Part shown: piece by piece, positions 54,948 through 63,211 of the stretch
Layout of the letters: each line of letters opens with the position of its first letter
Numbering within the stretch: position 1 is the stretch's first letter
Assembly (NCBI RefSeq): GCF_001045455.1
Contig: NZ_LFNE01000012.1
Location: 1-64,000 of the forward strand
Reading direction: 5' to 3'
DNA from: Chryseobacterium sp. FH2
GTDB taxonomy: Bacteria; Bacteroidota; Bacteroidia; Flavobacteriales; Weeksellaceae
DNA: 64,000 nucleotides
Notes under the pieces: generated by a model
Told to the model about the DNA's origin: nothing
What the model saw: the letters and a program-made list of their open reading frames with translations, nothing else
Database searches by the model: none
Translations under genes and position numbers: made by a program

Positions 54948-55145
54948 TTTCTGTCTTTTTTATTGATGCAAAGTTGCAACGATGTCAAAAAACAGATTTA
55001 GCCGAAACGACTTTTGTCTTAGTCAAAAGTGATTTGTCACTGAAAACAGTCAAATTGTTTGGGGTGGTGGGTGGGCTTTGGTCTTTTAAATTTTTTCTGT
55101 ATCGTCTAGTCAGGTGTCTGTTTGTCGTTGTGGTGTCGTCCTTTA

Positions 55146-55291
55146 CACTTGCTGCCAACGGTTCGGGGCTTGGCGAAGTGCTGGACTTTCAGCATAACAC
55201 TTGATACGAAGCACACAGCTCAAATTTAGCACAAATTTTCATACGAAGAACGTCCGCCCCCATTACGCCAAGCCGATGTTAGCAGCAAGTG
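55146..55291 (-). repeat. attC-like nested inverted repeat (site B)
   Basis: Outer arms CACTTGCTGCCAAC (55146-55159) and GTTAGCAGCAAGTG (55278-55291) pair at 13 of 14 positions. Inner arms GGCTTGGCG (55167-55175) and CGCCAAGCC (55266-55274) pair perfectly. The site lies directly downstream of the minus-strand AraC gene (55374-56183). GTT/AAC ends and two nested stems around a variable centre are the layout of integron attC sites. Confidence 0.5.
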
Positions 55292-55373
55292 GTTTTTATC
55301 GCCCGTTCGTTGTCCTGTCTGTCCGGTAGTGTGCTTGCAGAAAAATTAAAAATAGGGGAAAGGAAAAATTTTG

Positions 55374-56183
55374 CTATCTCGTCTTTGTCAGTTCTGTTGG
55401 TGCATAGCCAAACTGCTTTTTGAACGCAAAAGAAAAGTGCGAAAGGTTTTCAAAACCTAAGTCTAAATAGAAATCCGACACGGATTTGCCTTTTTGTGTT
55501 ATCAGGTAATGGGCTTCCTGTAATCTTCTTTCCTGTAACCACTGCCGTGGTGGCTTACCGAATACTTTTTGAAAATCTCTTTTGAATGCTGCAAGGCTTC
55601 TTCCTGTTAGATAAGCGAAGCGTTCTACTTTCACGTTGAAATGAAAGTTTTTGTTCATAAAGGTTTCCAAGTCCATTTTGTACGGTTCGGAAAAATCGAA
55701 TAAAACATCTTTCAGCGTTGGGTCGTATTTCAGCAACAAAAGCAATGCTTCTTTTTGTTTTAATCTGATAAGTTTCGTGTCGCCTTTGTTGTTCAATATG
55801 TCTTCATAGTCCAATAGCGACTGCATAAATGCCCGTAATGTTTTATTCTTCGGTTTGATATACGCTAAAGAAATTTCCCCTTTATCTGCCTTATAGCCAT
55901 ATTCTTTACCGAACTCGTGTAAAATATCATCGTCAAAATAAATAGTAAGGGTTTTTATCTCTCCATTTTTAGGTGGATGTTTCACAAATTTCAGCAAGTG
56001 GTTTTTTCTCGAAGAATAGAGTTCTCCTTTTTTGAATACAGTCTTTTTTTGACCATCGTTCAATTCCATTTGCCCCGAAATGACCAATCCTAAACTATGG
56101 GTCTGGGCAAACTGCTCTCCGTCCCTGAACTCCGCAAAGTGACAGGAATAGTTGATAGGCAAAAATGGTTTTATTTCACTCAT
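55374..56183 (-). CDS. AraC-family transcriptional regulator
   Basis: 269 residues with a cupin-like sensor (L-G-L-V-I-S-G-Q-M-E-L) and C-terminal AraC HTH domain (V-K-V-E-R-F-A-Y-L-T-G-R-S-L-A-A-F-K-R-D-F and K-S-V-S-D-F-Y-L-D-L-G-F). The final F-S-F-A-F-K-K-Q-F-G-Y-A-P is standard. It stands alone between two attC-like sites and may regulate a linked oxidoreductase unit. Upstream lies one end of the 18/19-bp direct repeat that brackets the Crp-SDR unit. Confidence 0.85.
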   Translation of the reverse strand: MSEIKPFLPINYSCHFAEFRDGEQFAQTHSLGLVISGQMELNDGQKKTVFKKGELYSSRKNHLLKFVKHPPKNGEIKTLTIYFDDDILHEFGKEYGYKADKGEISLAYIKPKNKTLRAFMQSLLDYEDILNNKGDTKLIRLKQKEALLLLLKYDPTLKDVLFDFSEPYKMDLETFMNKNFHFNVKVERFAYLTGRSLAAFKRDFQKVFGKPPRQWLQERRLQEAHYLITQKGKSVSDFYLDLGFENLSHFSFAFKKQFGYAPTELTKTR

Positions 56184-56214
56184 CGCTCTGATATTAATTG
56201 TTCAATTTTCATTT

Positions 56215-56233
56215 CCTGTTTCAAACGTATAAC
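56215..56233. repeat. Direct repeat copy 1 bracketing the Crp-SDR unit
   Basis: CCTGTTTCAAACGTATAAC, identical to 58172-58190 except for one base (G to A at position 4). The AAC end is where an integron-type cassette junction would be expected. Confidence 0.7.
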
Positions 56234-56430
56234 GTCCCACGCATTGGCGAAGTGGCGGAAAATCGAAGACGAAAGTTTCGATTTAGACGACACGTAGCCA
56301 ATGCTTTTTTGTCAATGCCTAAATTAAGAAAAAAGCCAATGCAAAAAGCATTGGCGGCATACGAAGACGAAACCTCAAACTTAGCCGTAACCCCGCCATT
56401 TTGCCAATGCGATGTTACAGGCAGTGTTTT
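56234..56430 (-). repeat. attC-like nested palindromic element (site C)
   Basis: GCATTGGC and TGGCGG at 56241-56258 pair with CCGCCA and GCCAATGC near 56394-56410. An inner perfect stem is GCCAATGCTTTTTT (56297-56310) with AAAAAAGCATTGGC (56343-56356). The right arm CGATGTTACAGGCAGTG matches sites A and B. The site directly follows the minus-strand SDR gene. Confidence 0.45.
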
Positions 56431-56455
56431 TTGTCAATCTGTTATCAGTCCTTTG

Positions 56456-57193
56456 TTACCAAGGAATTTCGCCCGTTGTTGGGTTGGTTTCTTCGCTGAT
56501 AAATTTTCCTGTTACTCCGTCTTTGTCTAACAAGGCATATTTTACAATGCGTTTTCCTGCCTCTTCAACTTCGCCACCGTTGTAACCTGTAAAGTCTGTC
56601 TTTGTATAACCCGGACAAACAGCATTTACTTTGAATGGCGTGTCTCGAAGTTCGTAAGCCAAATGAACGGTAAACATATTCAAAGCCGACTTTGATGCAC
56701 CATAAACTGCGTATTTCGCAAAATTGTAAGCCAACCAATTAGGGTCGCTTTGTAGTGTAAGTGAACCCACACTTGTGCTTACATTCACAATTCTTGGTTC
56801 GGGTGCTTTTTTAAGCAAGTCAAAAAACGCTTGTGTAACTCTTGCTACGCCAAATACATTGGTGTTAAACGCTGACAAAAATTGCTTTGAACTTGCTTCC
56901 AATGCGGTGTATGGTGCACCGCCATTTATTCCTGCGTTGTTAATCAAAACGTCCAAAACGTCTGTTTTCTTTCCGATTTCAATTCGGGCGTTTTTTACCG
57001 AATTATCATCGGTTACGTCAAGCCGAATGGCTTCAACGTTTGTCAAATTTTCTGTTTTCAGTTTTTCAACGGCTTGTAAACCGTTTTCTAAATTTCGGCT
57101 GCCTATGTAAACGTAAAACCCTTTCTGTAATAGTTGCTTTGCTGTTTCAAAACCAATGCCTTTGTTTGCCCCTGTGATAAATGCTGATTTCAT
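56456..57193 (-). CDS. Short-chain dehydrogenase/reductase
   Basis: 245 residues, classical SDR with T-G-A-N-K-G-I-G at the N-terminus, N-N-A-G-I-N-G-G, N-V-S-T-S-V-G-S and Y-G-A-S-K-S-A-L. Likely NADPH-dependent carbonyl reductase. The palindrome TTTACCA-TT-TGGTAAA lies 55 bp upstream; the same site precedes the Crp-family gene 80 bp further on, so both are probably controlled by that regulator. Confidence 0.88.
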   Translation of the reverse strand: MKSAFITGANKGIGFETAKQLLQKGFYVYIGSRNLENGLQAVEKLKTENLTNVEAIRLDVTDDNSVKNARIEIGKKTDVLDVLINNAGINGGAPYTALEASSKQFLSAFNTNVFGVARVTQAFFDLLKKAPEPRIVNVSTSVGSLTLQSDPNWLAYNFAKYAVYGASKSALNMFTVHLAYELRDTPFKVNAVCPGYTKTDFTGYNGGEVEEAGKRIVKYALLDKDGVTGKFISEETNPTTGEIPW

Positions 57194-57248
57194 TTTTTCT
57201 TTATTTTAATATTTACGTGCAAAGATTGCCCGATAAAAAATGAAGTCA

Positions 57249-57264
57249 TTTACCATTTGGTAAA
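57249..57264. promoter_or_regulatory. Operator palindrome upstream of the SDR gene
   Basis: TTTACCATTTGGTAAA, a perfect 7+2+7 dyad, 55 bp before the SDR start. Identical to the site at 57873-57888, and the flanking AAGTG is also shared. Confidence 0.75.
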
Positions 57265-57272
57265 AAGTGATT

Positions 57273-57839
57273 TTAGCGAATGTTTTTTCTAATTCTGCTC
57301 AATGATTGTTGCGTGACACCCAGGTAAGAAGCAATATGAGAAAGCGAAACACGATTGGTTAGCGTTGGATAATTTTCAAGCAATTCCAAGTAACGTGTAG
57401 TTGCATCTTGTGAAATTACAGGACTTTTTCTGGATTTTTGATAAAGGCACTTTTGCACCATTTTGTTTTTAATGTTGTCCCAACCTACGATTGTATAGGA
57501 AAGTTCTTCCCAATCTTGTTTTGAAAACACAATCAGTTTACAATTTGTGCTGGCTTGTAAGTATTCCGCAGAAGCCGCATTTGCTTCAAAATTTATATAA
57601 TCAACTGCCATATTATTTTCGGGAATAAAGCAACGGGTAATTTCTTCGCCTTTGTTGTTGTAGTAACAACCACGAATAACACCGTCCACAACGAAGCCGA
57701 CTTGTCGGGGAATTTTCCCTGCTTCTGAAAAATACTCGTCTTTGTGAAGTTCTATTTCGGTGGCTTTGCTTGTGACAAGGTCAAGTTGTTGCTTATTCAA
57801 GTTGCCAAACTGTAAAATATATTCTATCAATTCTTTCAT
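57273..57839 (-). CDS. Crp/Fnr-family transcriptional regulator
   Basis: 188 residues. The N-terminal barrel (E-Y-F-S-E-A-G-K-I-P-R-Q-V-G-F-V-V-D-G) and C-terminal winged helix (V-S-L-S-H-I-A-S-Y-L-G-V-T-Q-Q-S-L-S-R-I-R) are full length. The recognition helix is typical of Bacteroidota Crp relatives. It is flanked by two copies of one palindrome, one in front of itself and one in front of the SDR. This points to autoregulation plus control of the SDR. Confidence 0.9.
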   Translation of the reverse strand: MKELIEYILQFGNLNKQQLDLVTSKATEIELHKDEYFSEAGKIPRQVGFVVDGVIRGCYYNNKGEEITRCFIPENNMAVDYINFEANAASAEYLQASTNCKLIVFSKQDWEELSYTIVGWDNIKNKMVQKCLYQKSRKSPVISQDATTRYLELLENYPTLTNRVSLSHIASYLGVTQQSLSRIRKNIR

Positions 57840-57844
57840 TGTCG

Positions 57845-57852
57845 CAAAATTA
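57845..57852 (-). promoter_or_regulatory. -7 promoter element of the Crp-family gene
   Basis: TAATTTTG on the minus strand matches TAnnTTTG, 5 bp before the start codon. The palindrome at 57873-57888 lies where the -33 region is expected. Confidence 0.55.
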
Positions 57853-57872
57853 GCAAATGGCTTTGGCTATGA

Positions 57873-57888
57873 TTTACCATTTGGTAAA
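57873..57888. promoter_or_regulatory. Operator palindrome upstream of the Crp-family gene
   Basis: Second copy of TTTACCATTTGGTAAA, 33 bp before the Crp start and overlapping the promoter -33 region, so bound protein would repress or reposition the polymerase. Confidence 0.75.
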
Positions 57889-58171
57889 AAGTGTTGGTTT
57901 GTCTTACTGATTGTTATTGTTAGGTGATTGTCTGTAGGGATAATTTTTTCTAAAAGTCAGCGTTGGACTGTCCACCGCAAAAGTTGATAGGAGAACTGCC
58001 GTTAAAGTTTAGGACAAAGTCCAATGAAAGTTCGTCAAGGACAGTCTTACGATGAGTTTTTCAAGTATCGGGCTGTGTGGTCGTCTAACATTGCCTGTAA
58101 CTTGTTTATATATCTCGCAAAATTACACAAATATTCTAAAAATGGTCGGCTTGGTGTAGTTTTTTACAGTA
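57889..58171. other. Non-coding stretch with scattered inverted repeats
   Basis: GACTGTCC (57966-57973) pairs with GGACAGTC (58039-58046). GGACTGTCCACC recurs exactly at 61843-61854, far away. No gene is apparent. Its role is unknown, possibly the remains of a cassette or an IS end. Confidence 0.4.
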
Positions 58172-58190
58172 CCTATTTCAAACGTATAAC
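58172..58190. repeat. Direct repeat copy 2 bracketing the Crp-SDR unit
   Basis: CCTATTTCAAACGTATAAC; matches 56215-56233 at 18 of 19 positions. It lies immediately downstream of the MFS stop codon on the minus strand. Confidence 0.7.
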
Positions 58191-58193
58191 TTT

Positions 58194-59420
58194 TTATTTT
58201 ATGGATTTTATTGGTAAAATCAAAAACAGAGAACCAACGCTTAGAGATGCTGCAATTATAAACAGTGGATTATACCCCATCCCTAATCCTATTGCAAATG
58301 CGGAAACCATCGGTGCAAATACACCGCCCAAGCCATTGGCTACGCTTAAAAAGCTCATATCTTTTCCCTGCGAATTATCGTTAGGGATTACTTCAGAAGT
58401 TAATGCCGTGTGTACCGACAAATAAATTCCATAGCCTAAACCATTCAGAAATTTATACCAGGTGAACGAAGTAACGGTTGGAAAGAAAGCCATCAGCAAA
58501 ATAGATGAACCGATTATAAATATCGACAAAACAGTCAATCCCTTACGTTTGCCGAGTTTGTCTGAAAGTGGTCCGCCAAGCAAACCTCCGATTAAAGCTC
58601 CCGTAGTGTAGGCAATAGCCGCATAATTCAATGCCTTTGCAGTTCCGCCTGCCTGTTGGTGCAAATGGTCGGTAATGATATAAAGCTGATAAGCCAGTAT
58701 CATTTGTGTACCGAAAACAAGGAAAAAGCGGGAAACAACAGCCCAATAAAAATCAGGTGCATTTTTGGGCGGCAAAAACGATTTCCATATTGTTTTTGAT
58801 TTTCCTTGAAATACTTCGCTCCTGTTTGATTTTTCCCTGATAAGGAATACAAAGGAAACGGAGATTAATATTTGACCACCGCCTGTAACCATTAAGCCCG
58901 TATTTACATTATCTACAAATAAACCTCCCAATGACAAGCCAATCGCCATACCGATTAATGAGCCGATTGCAATAGATGCGGCTAATGTTCCCCGTCTTGT
59001 AATGGGTACACGGTCGGGGATAATAGCTGAGGTTACTACATTACTGATGGTAACGAATACCAGAATTAGTGACGAGCTTAACGCCAGCAAAAAAGTATCG
59101 TTAGCCCACATCAGAAAAAGAAAGGACAAAAAAGCACCAATACCAGAACCTGCAATCCACGGATTGCGTTTGCCAATCAGCGAACGGGTACGGTCTGAAA
59201 GATGCCCTGCAAATACGGCAATAACAAAACCGCTGATATTGGCTACTGTTGCAACCCACGCTAAGGTAGAAATCTTAGCTGTTTCTCCCACAACAATACC
59301 AATTTTTTGCGGAAGTAATACGGCTAACAAGGAAGATAACGCCCAAGAAGAACCAATGGAAAGAAATGCTAAACCTAAGCCTAATCTGAACAACTCTTTA
59401 TTGTTTTTTAATTCACTCAT
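58194..59420 (-). CDS. Major facilitator superfamily transporter
   Basis: 408 residues with twelve predicted membrane helices. Motif A-like G-H-L-S-D-R-T-R-S-L-I-G-K-R appears early and G-G-P-L-S-D-K-L-G-K-R-K in the second half, both typical of MFS proteins. Members of this branch are linked to sugars or small acids (GPH/SLC45-like) but the substrate is unclear. It follows the aldehyde dehydrogenase gene by 87 bp on the same strand, so the two probably form an operon. Confidence 0.88.
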   Translation of the reverse strand: MSELKNNKELFRLGLGLAFLSIGSSWALSSLLAVLLPQKIGIVVGETAKISTLAWVATVANISGFVIAVFAGHLSDRTRSLIGKRNPWIAGSGIGAFLSFLFLMWANDTFLLALSSSLILVFVTISNVVTSAIIPDRVPITRRGTLAASIAIGSLIGMAIGLSLGGLFVDNVNTGLMVTGGGQILISVSFVFLIREKSNRSEVFQGKSKTIWKSFLPPKNAPDFYWAVVSRFFLVFGTQMILAYQLYIITDHLHQQAGGTAKALNYAAIAYTTGALIGGLLGGPLSDKLGKRKGLTVLSIFIIGSSILLMAFFPTVTSFTWYKFLNGLGYGIYLSVHTALTSEVIPNDNSQGKDMSFLSVANGLGGVFAPMVSAFAIGLGMGYNPLFIIAASLSVGSLFLILPIKSIK

Positions 59421-59507
59421 TATATATAATTATTAAAAAATGCTCACGACCCAAGCTGATTACTGAAAAGGAAATCCGTTTGGATTGAGTGTGAGCAAAG
59501 TGATTTA

Positions 59508-60923
59508 TTATTGCAAAATAGCTTTAGGTTCCAAATAAGTTTCCAAGCCAAACACACCGTACTCACGTCCGATACCGCTCTGTTTAAAACCGCCAAAAGG
59601 TGCTTGTGGGTCGTGGGGAAAACCATTGATGGAAACCCGACCTGCATCAATCTGTGCAGCTACACGTTCTGCACGTTCTTTATCAGAAGAACTGATGTAT
59701 GCCGCCAACCCATAAGTGGTATCGTTGGCAATAGTGATGGCATCTGCTTCATTTTTGTAGGGAATAATGACTAAAACGGGCCCAAAAATTTCTTCCTGTG
59801 CAATCCTCATATCGTTACGGACATCCGTGAAAATTGTTGGTTTTACAAAATTTCCATCTTCAAGCCCTTGCGGTTTGCCCTCGCCACCAACCAATAATGT
59901 TGCTCCCTCTTCCTGTCCAAGTTTAATATAGCTTTGCACACGCTCATATTGTTTTTCACTGACCATTGGTCCTACAATAGTATCTGCTTCATTCGGATTG
60001 CCTACTTTCACTTTTTGTGCGGTATGTTTTGCCAATTCGTTTACTTCATCCAATTTAGTTTCAGGAACAAGTAAACGTGTAGGAGCAATACAAGCCTGTC
60101 CGTTGTTCATATATGCTCCGAAAACAGCCATAGGAATAGCTTCTGAAAGATTGGCATCGTCTAAAATTATATTGGGTGATTTTCCGCCAAGTTCCAACGT
60201 TACCCTTTTCATTGTATCAATAGCACCTTTGGCAATCGTTTTGCCTACAACGGTAGAACCTGTGAAAGAGATTTTTGCAATGTCTGGATTGCGTGTAATT
60301 TCTGCACCTACTATATGACCCGAACCGTTTACAATGTTGAATACTCCTTTTGGCAAACCCGCTTCGTGAAAACATTCTGCAATCAATTGGGTTTGCTGTG
60401 CACTCATTTCACTTGGTTTAATGACCGTGGTACAACCTGCCGCAATAGCTGTTGCCAGCTTAGTACAAACAAAACCATTGCTTGCGTTCCAGGGTGTAAT
60501 GATACCTGCAACGCCTAATGGTTCCATACGTACTTTTGAATGACCGACTGTTTTTTCAAAGTCGAAATTTTTCAGTGTTTCAATAGCAGTTGTAAAAGCT
60601 GATATAGCGTTTTGTACGCTCATTTTGCAGAATTGCAATGTGCCTCCGTATTCTTCTACCATTACTTCTGCCAACTCTTTTTCACGTTTGCTTACCGCTA
60701 TGTGTAGCTTTTCAAGATAAGCAATGCGTTCCTGTTTCGTTGTCTTTGAAAAAGTTTTGAAAGCCTCTTTAGCTGACGATATTGCAGCTTTAGTGTCTTC
60801 TTCATCGCCTAAAGTAACCTCGCCAATTTTTTGATTGTTCGCTGGATTAATAAGGTTGAATGTTTCTGTTCCGTGGGGCGTTACAAATTCGCCATTGATG
60901 TAAATCTGATTAATGCGTACCAT
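59508..60923 (-). CDS. NAD(P)-dependent aldehyde dehydrogenase
   Basis: About 471 residues from ATG 60923 (M-V-R-I-N-Q-I-Y-I-N-G). A farther ATG at 60947 is unlikely because it lies within the predicted -7 element (GAACTTTG, 60944-60951). Active-site motifs are L-E-L-G-G-K-S-P (catalytic Glu) and N-N-G-Q-A-C-I-A-P-T-R (catalytic Cys), with E-E-I-F-G-P-V later. Oxidises an aldehyde to the acid. Paired with the MFS transporter. Two direct repeats upstream resemble an AraC-type operator. Confidence 0.9.
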   Translation of the reverse strand: MVRINQIYINGEFVTPHGTETFNLINPANNQKIGEVTLGDEEDTKAAISSAKEAFKTFSKTTKQERIAYLEKLHIAVSKREKELAEVMVEEYGGTLQFCKMSVQNAISAFTTAIETLKNFDFEKTVGHSKVRMEPLGVAGIITPWNASNGFVCTKLATAIAAGCTTVIKPSEMSAQQTQLIAECFHEAGLPKGVFNIVNGSGHIVGAEITRNPDIAKISFTGSTVVGKTIAKGAIDTMKRVTLELGGKSPNIILDDANLSEAIPMAVFGAYMNNGQACIAPTRLLVPETKLDEVNELAKHTAQKVKVGNPNEADTIVGPMVSEKQYERVQSYIKLGQEEGATLLVGGEGKPQGLEDGNFVKPTIFTDVRNDMRIAQEEIFGPVLVIIPYKNEADAITIANDTTYGLAAYISSSDKERAERVAAQIDAGRVSINGFPHDPQAPFGGFKQSGIGREYGVFGLETYLEPKAILQ

Positions 60924-60972
60924 TTTTATAAAATTTTGATACTGCAAAGTTCTGATAAAATGAAAGGCTAAG

Positions 60973-61011
60973 GTTTGCTGTATGGCTCAAAATTAGTTTG
61001 TTGTATGGCTC
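60973..61011 (-). promoter_or_regulatory. AraC-type direct-repeat operator upstream of the aldehyde dehydrogenase
   Basis: GTTTGCTGTATGGCTC (60973-60988) and GTTTGTTGTATGGCTC (60996-61011) match at 15 of 16 positions and start 23 bp apart, about two helical turns. They lie just upstream of the promoter's -7 element, where AraC-family activators usually bind. Two AraC genes are nearby (55374-56183 and 62289-63128). Confidence 0.65.
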
Positions 61012-61096
61012 TGTTTTGGGGCTTTTGGTGCATATAGGTTTAGTTAATATATTTATCTACTGCGTTTCCAATTCTTTTCTAAACGTCCATTAGTAA

Positions 61097-61290
61097 TTAT
61101 TCCTGCTGCACCAAATGCTGTAAGTTCGGGTCATTCTTGATACGCTCTATTTCACTTTCAACAATATGCAGAATGTCCGTTTTTATCTGACGGTAATTAT
61201 TTTCAATCTGCTCTTTCATTTTATCCTCGCCCTGTTCATCTATAAAAGACAAGATTTGCGGTATCTTCTGTACAGCGCACGTTGAACATA
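61097..61290 (-). pseudogene. C-terminal fragment of an unidentified coding sequence
   Basis: On the minus strand a frame reads V-Q-K-I-P-Q-I-L-S-F-I-D-E-Q-G-E, a coiled-coil-like K-E-Q-I-E-N-N-Y-R-Q-I-K segment, and ends L-V-Q-Q-E then TAA at 61097-61099. There is no start codon or upstream domain. It has the look of the tail of a larger mobilization or helicase protein, but I cannot name it. Confidence 0.45.
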
Positions 61291-61734
61291 TTACGTCCGT
61301 GTTTAAGATTGAAAAACTTGATGATAGAACTATAGACTATTTGGCATCTGATCAGTATCTTTTAAATAACCTCAGTGTGGGCAGGTGATTTTTCTCCGGT
61401 TGTTCTGCAATATGGAAAGGCCATGGAAAATGAACTAAAGAAATTGTTCAGCTCTGTCAATGCTACGAAAAGCTGGAAAATAGCTGTGATGCAGAGATCG
61501 CCTGAAAAATTTAAATTTGGAGCGAACACGATATCTCTTTGTTGTAATACATCTGAATTTAACTTATTGAATACAGCATTACATTCTATGTTTGTCGATC
61601 CTTTTTCATTGAAAATAGGCATGTTAAATGAACTAAGAGAAACTCGAAATAATGCTCGTCACCCCGGATTGATAATGGAGAAGACGGATGCTGAGCAATA
61701 TATAGGATTAATGACCCAGTCTCTTTTAACATGA
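61281..61734 (+). pseudogene. C-terminal fragment of a HEPN-like protein, frameshifted
   Basis: One frame reads F-K-I-E-K-L-D-D-R-T-I-D-Y-L to a stop near 61380. The next frame continues W-A-G-D-F-S-P-V-V-L-Q-Y-G-K-A-M-E-N-E-L-K-K-L, typical HEPN helix 1, and later L-R-E-T-R-N-N-A-R-H-P-G, an Rx4H HEPN motif. One base change joins them. The N-terminal part is missing. A GTG at 61375 would give 119 residues but is not a convincing start. Confidence 0.5.
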
Positions 61735-62288
61735 TCAGATAATATTGTGTTATTTTAATAAATAGAACGTAATTTTTGCAAAAGATGGTTAGATTTTTTC
61801 GGACGGATAATACAAAACAGAAAGAGCAATGCTGTTAAATGAGGACTGTCCACCAAGTGTATAAATAAAAAATACGGAGTTCAGTTCTGTTCCTTATAAC
61901 CGGACTTTTTTTTTAAATAAAGTTAAGAACTGATTTAGGATAATACGCCAATTATGAATAGGTATCGTCCACTTTTTAAGATTTCTCTCAAAGCCAAGTA
62001 ATAGGAATGTAAAGGATATTTGAGGAAAACAGAAGGTAGTGGTGGAATCACTCATATTATTACTGCTATGTTGGGCATACAATTTGATGGGTAGCCCTGC
62101 CGATATAAAGGGAGAAATTATGGCAAAATCTGTTTCTTCAAAAAAAATAAGTCGATTAATGCTTAGATGTTAAAGGATTCATGGTTTATAGAATTGGCGG
62201 AAATAGCATTTCACTAATTTATGGAGATCGTTAGAATCTTTTTTTGTTCTCTGTTGATAAAGATATCGTTAAGAAATTTCAATTCCGT
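61735..62288. other. Intergenic region with transposase and IS-end remnants
   Basis: No intact gene. The minus strand at 61894-62000 encodes W-T-I-P-I-H-N-W-R-I-I-L-N-Q-F-L-T-L-F, resembling the extreme C-terminus of an IS4/ISL-type transposase. The GGACTGTCCACC at 61843 repeats one at 57965. Nothing else recognised. Confidence 0.35.
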
Positions 62289-63128
62289 TTATTTTATCTT
62301 TAAGCGGTAGTCTTTGGGGCCAACCCCTTTATGTGTCTTAAAAAATTTATTGAGGTGGCTTTCGTCCGTAAATCCAAATTCATCTGCTATCTGGCGTAAA
62401 GTAATTGTAGGTACACAGAGGCGTTTTTCAATGATTTGCAACCTGTAATCGTTGGTGTATTTGCGGTAGCTTATCCCAAATTCTTTCTTGAAATAATCAC
62501 TGAAATAGGTAGTGGAAATCGCAAAATTAGCAGCAATGTTTTTGATCTGTATCAAAGAAGGTTCATAAATATGCTGATGTATATATGATATCAGCTCCTC
62601 CTTCTCGGGCTGACCGTTGTCAATCCTGATGTTGAGTTTGGCCGCTGCTTCTTTGATTAATCCCAAAATAGAAAGTATCTGATAAAACATCAGTGGCGAA
62701 CGGGCAATTTCCTTTTTACAATTATAAGCTACAATGTTCTCTACAGTATTTTTCAGAATGGAAATACAGGGCTCATCCATTTTCAGCTTTTCCTCTTTCA
62801 GCAATTTATTCCGCATAATATTTTCTGGCGTAAATGAAATGAACGCATCAGCCTCATAATACATCTTATATCCCGAGAAATAATCATCCATAAATTTTAT
62901 AAACGTAAAACGGGTACTTTTGGCTATTTCAAAATAATGCTCATCTGCTGGGCCAATGATGAATAGATCACCGCTTTCATAAGGCAGCCGGCTGTTGTTT
63001 AAGAAATGAATGCCGTTACCTTTATGGATATAAACCAATTCATAATAGGTATGACTGTGTACAGGCAAATGGAACGCTTGTTCTTCAAAATCGTGGATGA
63101 TAAGGGGTTCAAACTGTAATTTTTTCAT
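62289..63128 (-). CDS. AraC-family transcriptional regulator (cupin sensor)
   Basis: 279 residues with an AraC_N cupin (H-S-H-T-Y-Y-E-L-V-Y-I-H-K-G-N-G, a metal-binding-like H-x-H) and C-terminal HTH pair (I-Q-I-K-N-I-A-A-N-F-A-I-S-T-T-Y-F-S-D-Y-F, L-R-Q-I-A-D-E-F-G-F-T-D-E-S-H-L-N). It is divergent from an MFS gene starting 84 bp away, and probably controls it. The intergenic region has the dyad TTCCTTA / TAAGGAA. Confidence 0.88.
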   Translation of the reverse strand: MKKLQFEPLIIHDFEEQAFHLPVHSHTYYELVYIHKGNGIHFLNNSRLPYESGDLFIIGPADEHYFEIAKSTRFTFIKFMDDYFSGYKMYYEADAFISFTPENIMRNKLLKEEKLKMDEPCISILKNTVENIVAYNCKKEIARSPLMFYQILSILGLIKEAAAKLNIRIDNGQPEKEELISYIHQHIYEPSLIQIKNIAANFAISTTYFSDYFKKEFGISYRKYTNDYRLQIIEKRLCVPTITLRQIADEFGFTDESHLNKFFKTHKGVGPKDYRLKIK

Positions 63129-63184
63129 ACACCTTTTATTTAGGATAAAAGTACAAAAATAGCCTTTATATATACCAGTTCCTT

Positions 63185-63208
63185 AATCTAAACAATAAGG
63201 AAATTTGT
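63185..63208. promoter_or_regulatory. Dyad TTCCTTA-N10-TAAGGAA between the AraC and MFS genes
   Basis: A perfect 7-bp inverted repeat separated by 10 bp in the 83-bp divergent gap, just before the MFS start codon. A likely operator for the AraC protein or another regulator. Confidence 0.4.
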
Positions 63209-63211
63209 AGT

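Noticed and set aside
58024-58425. Plus-strand frame of 133 codons with an ATG
   Set aside because: Its second half is antisense to the MFS gene, and the first half covers a non-coding stretch with inverted repeats.
61894-62082. A 62-residue minus-strand gene
   Set aside because: Only the last 30 residues resemble a transposase end; the start is arbitrary, so it is recorded only as a remnant in an intergenic entry.
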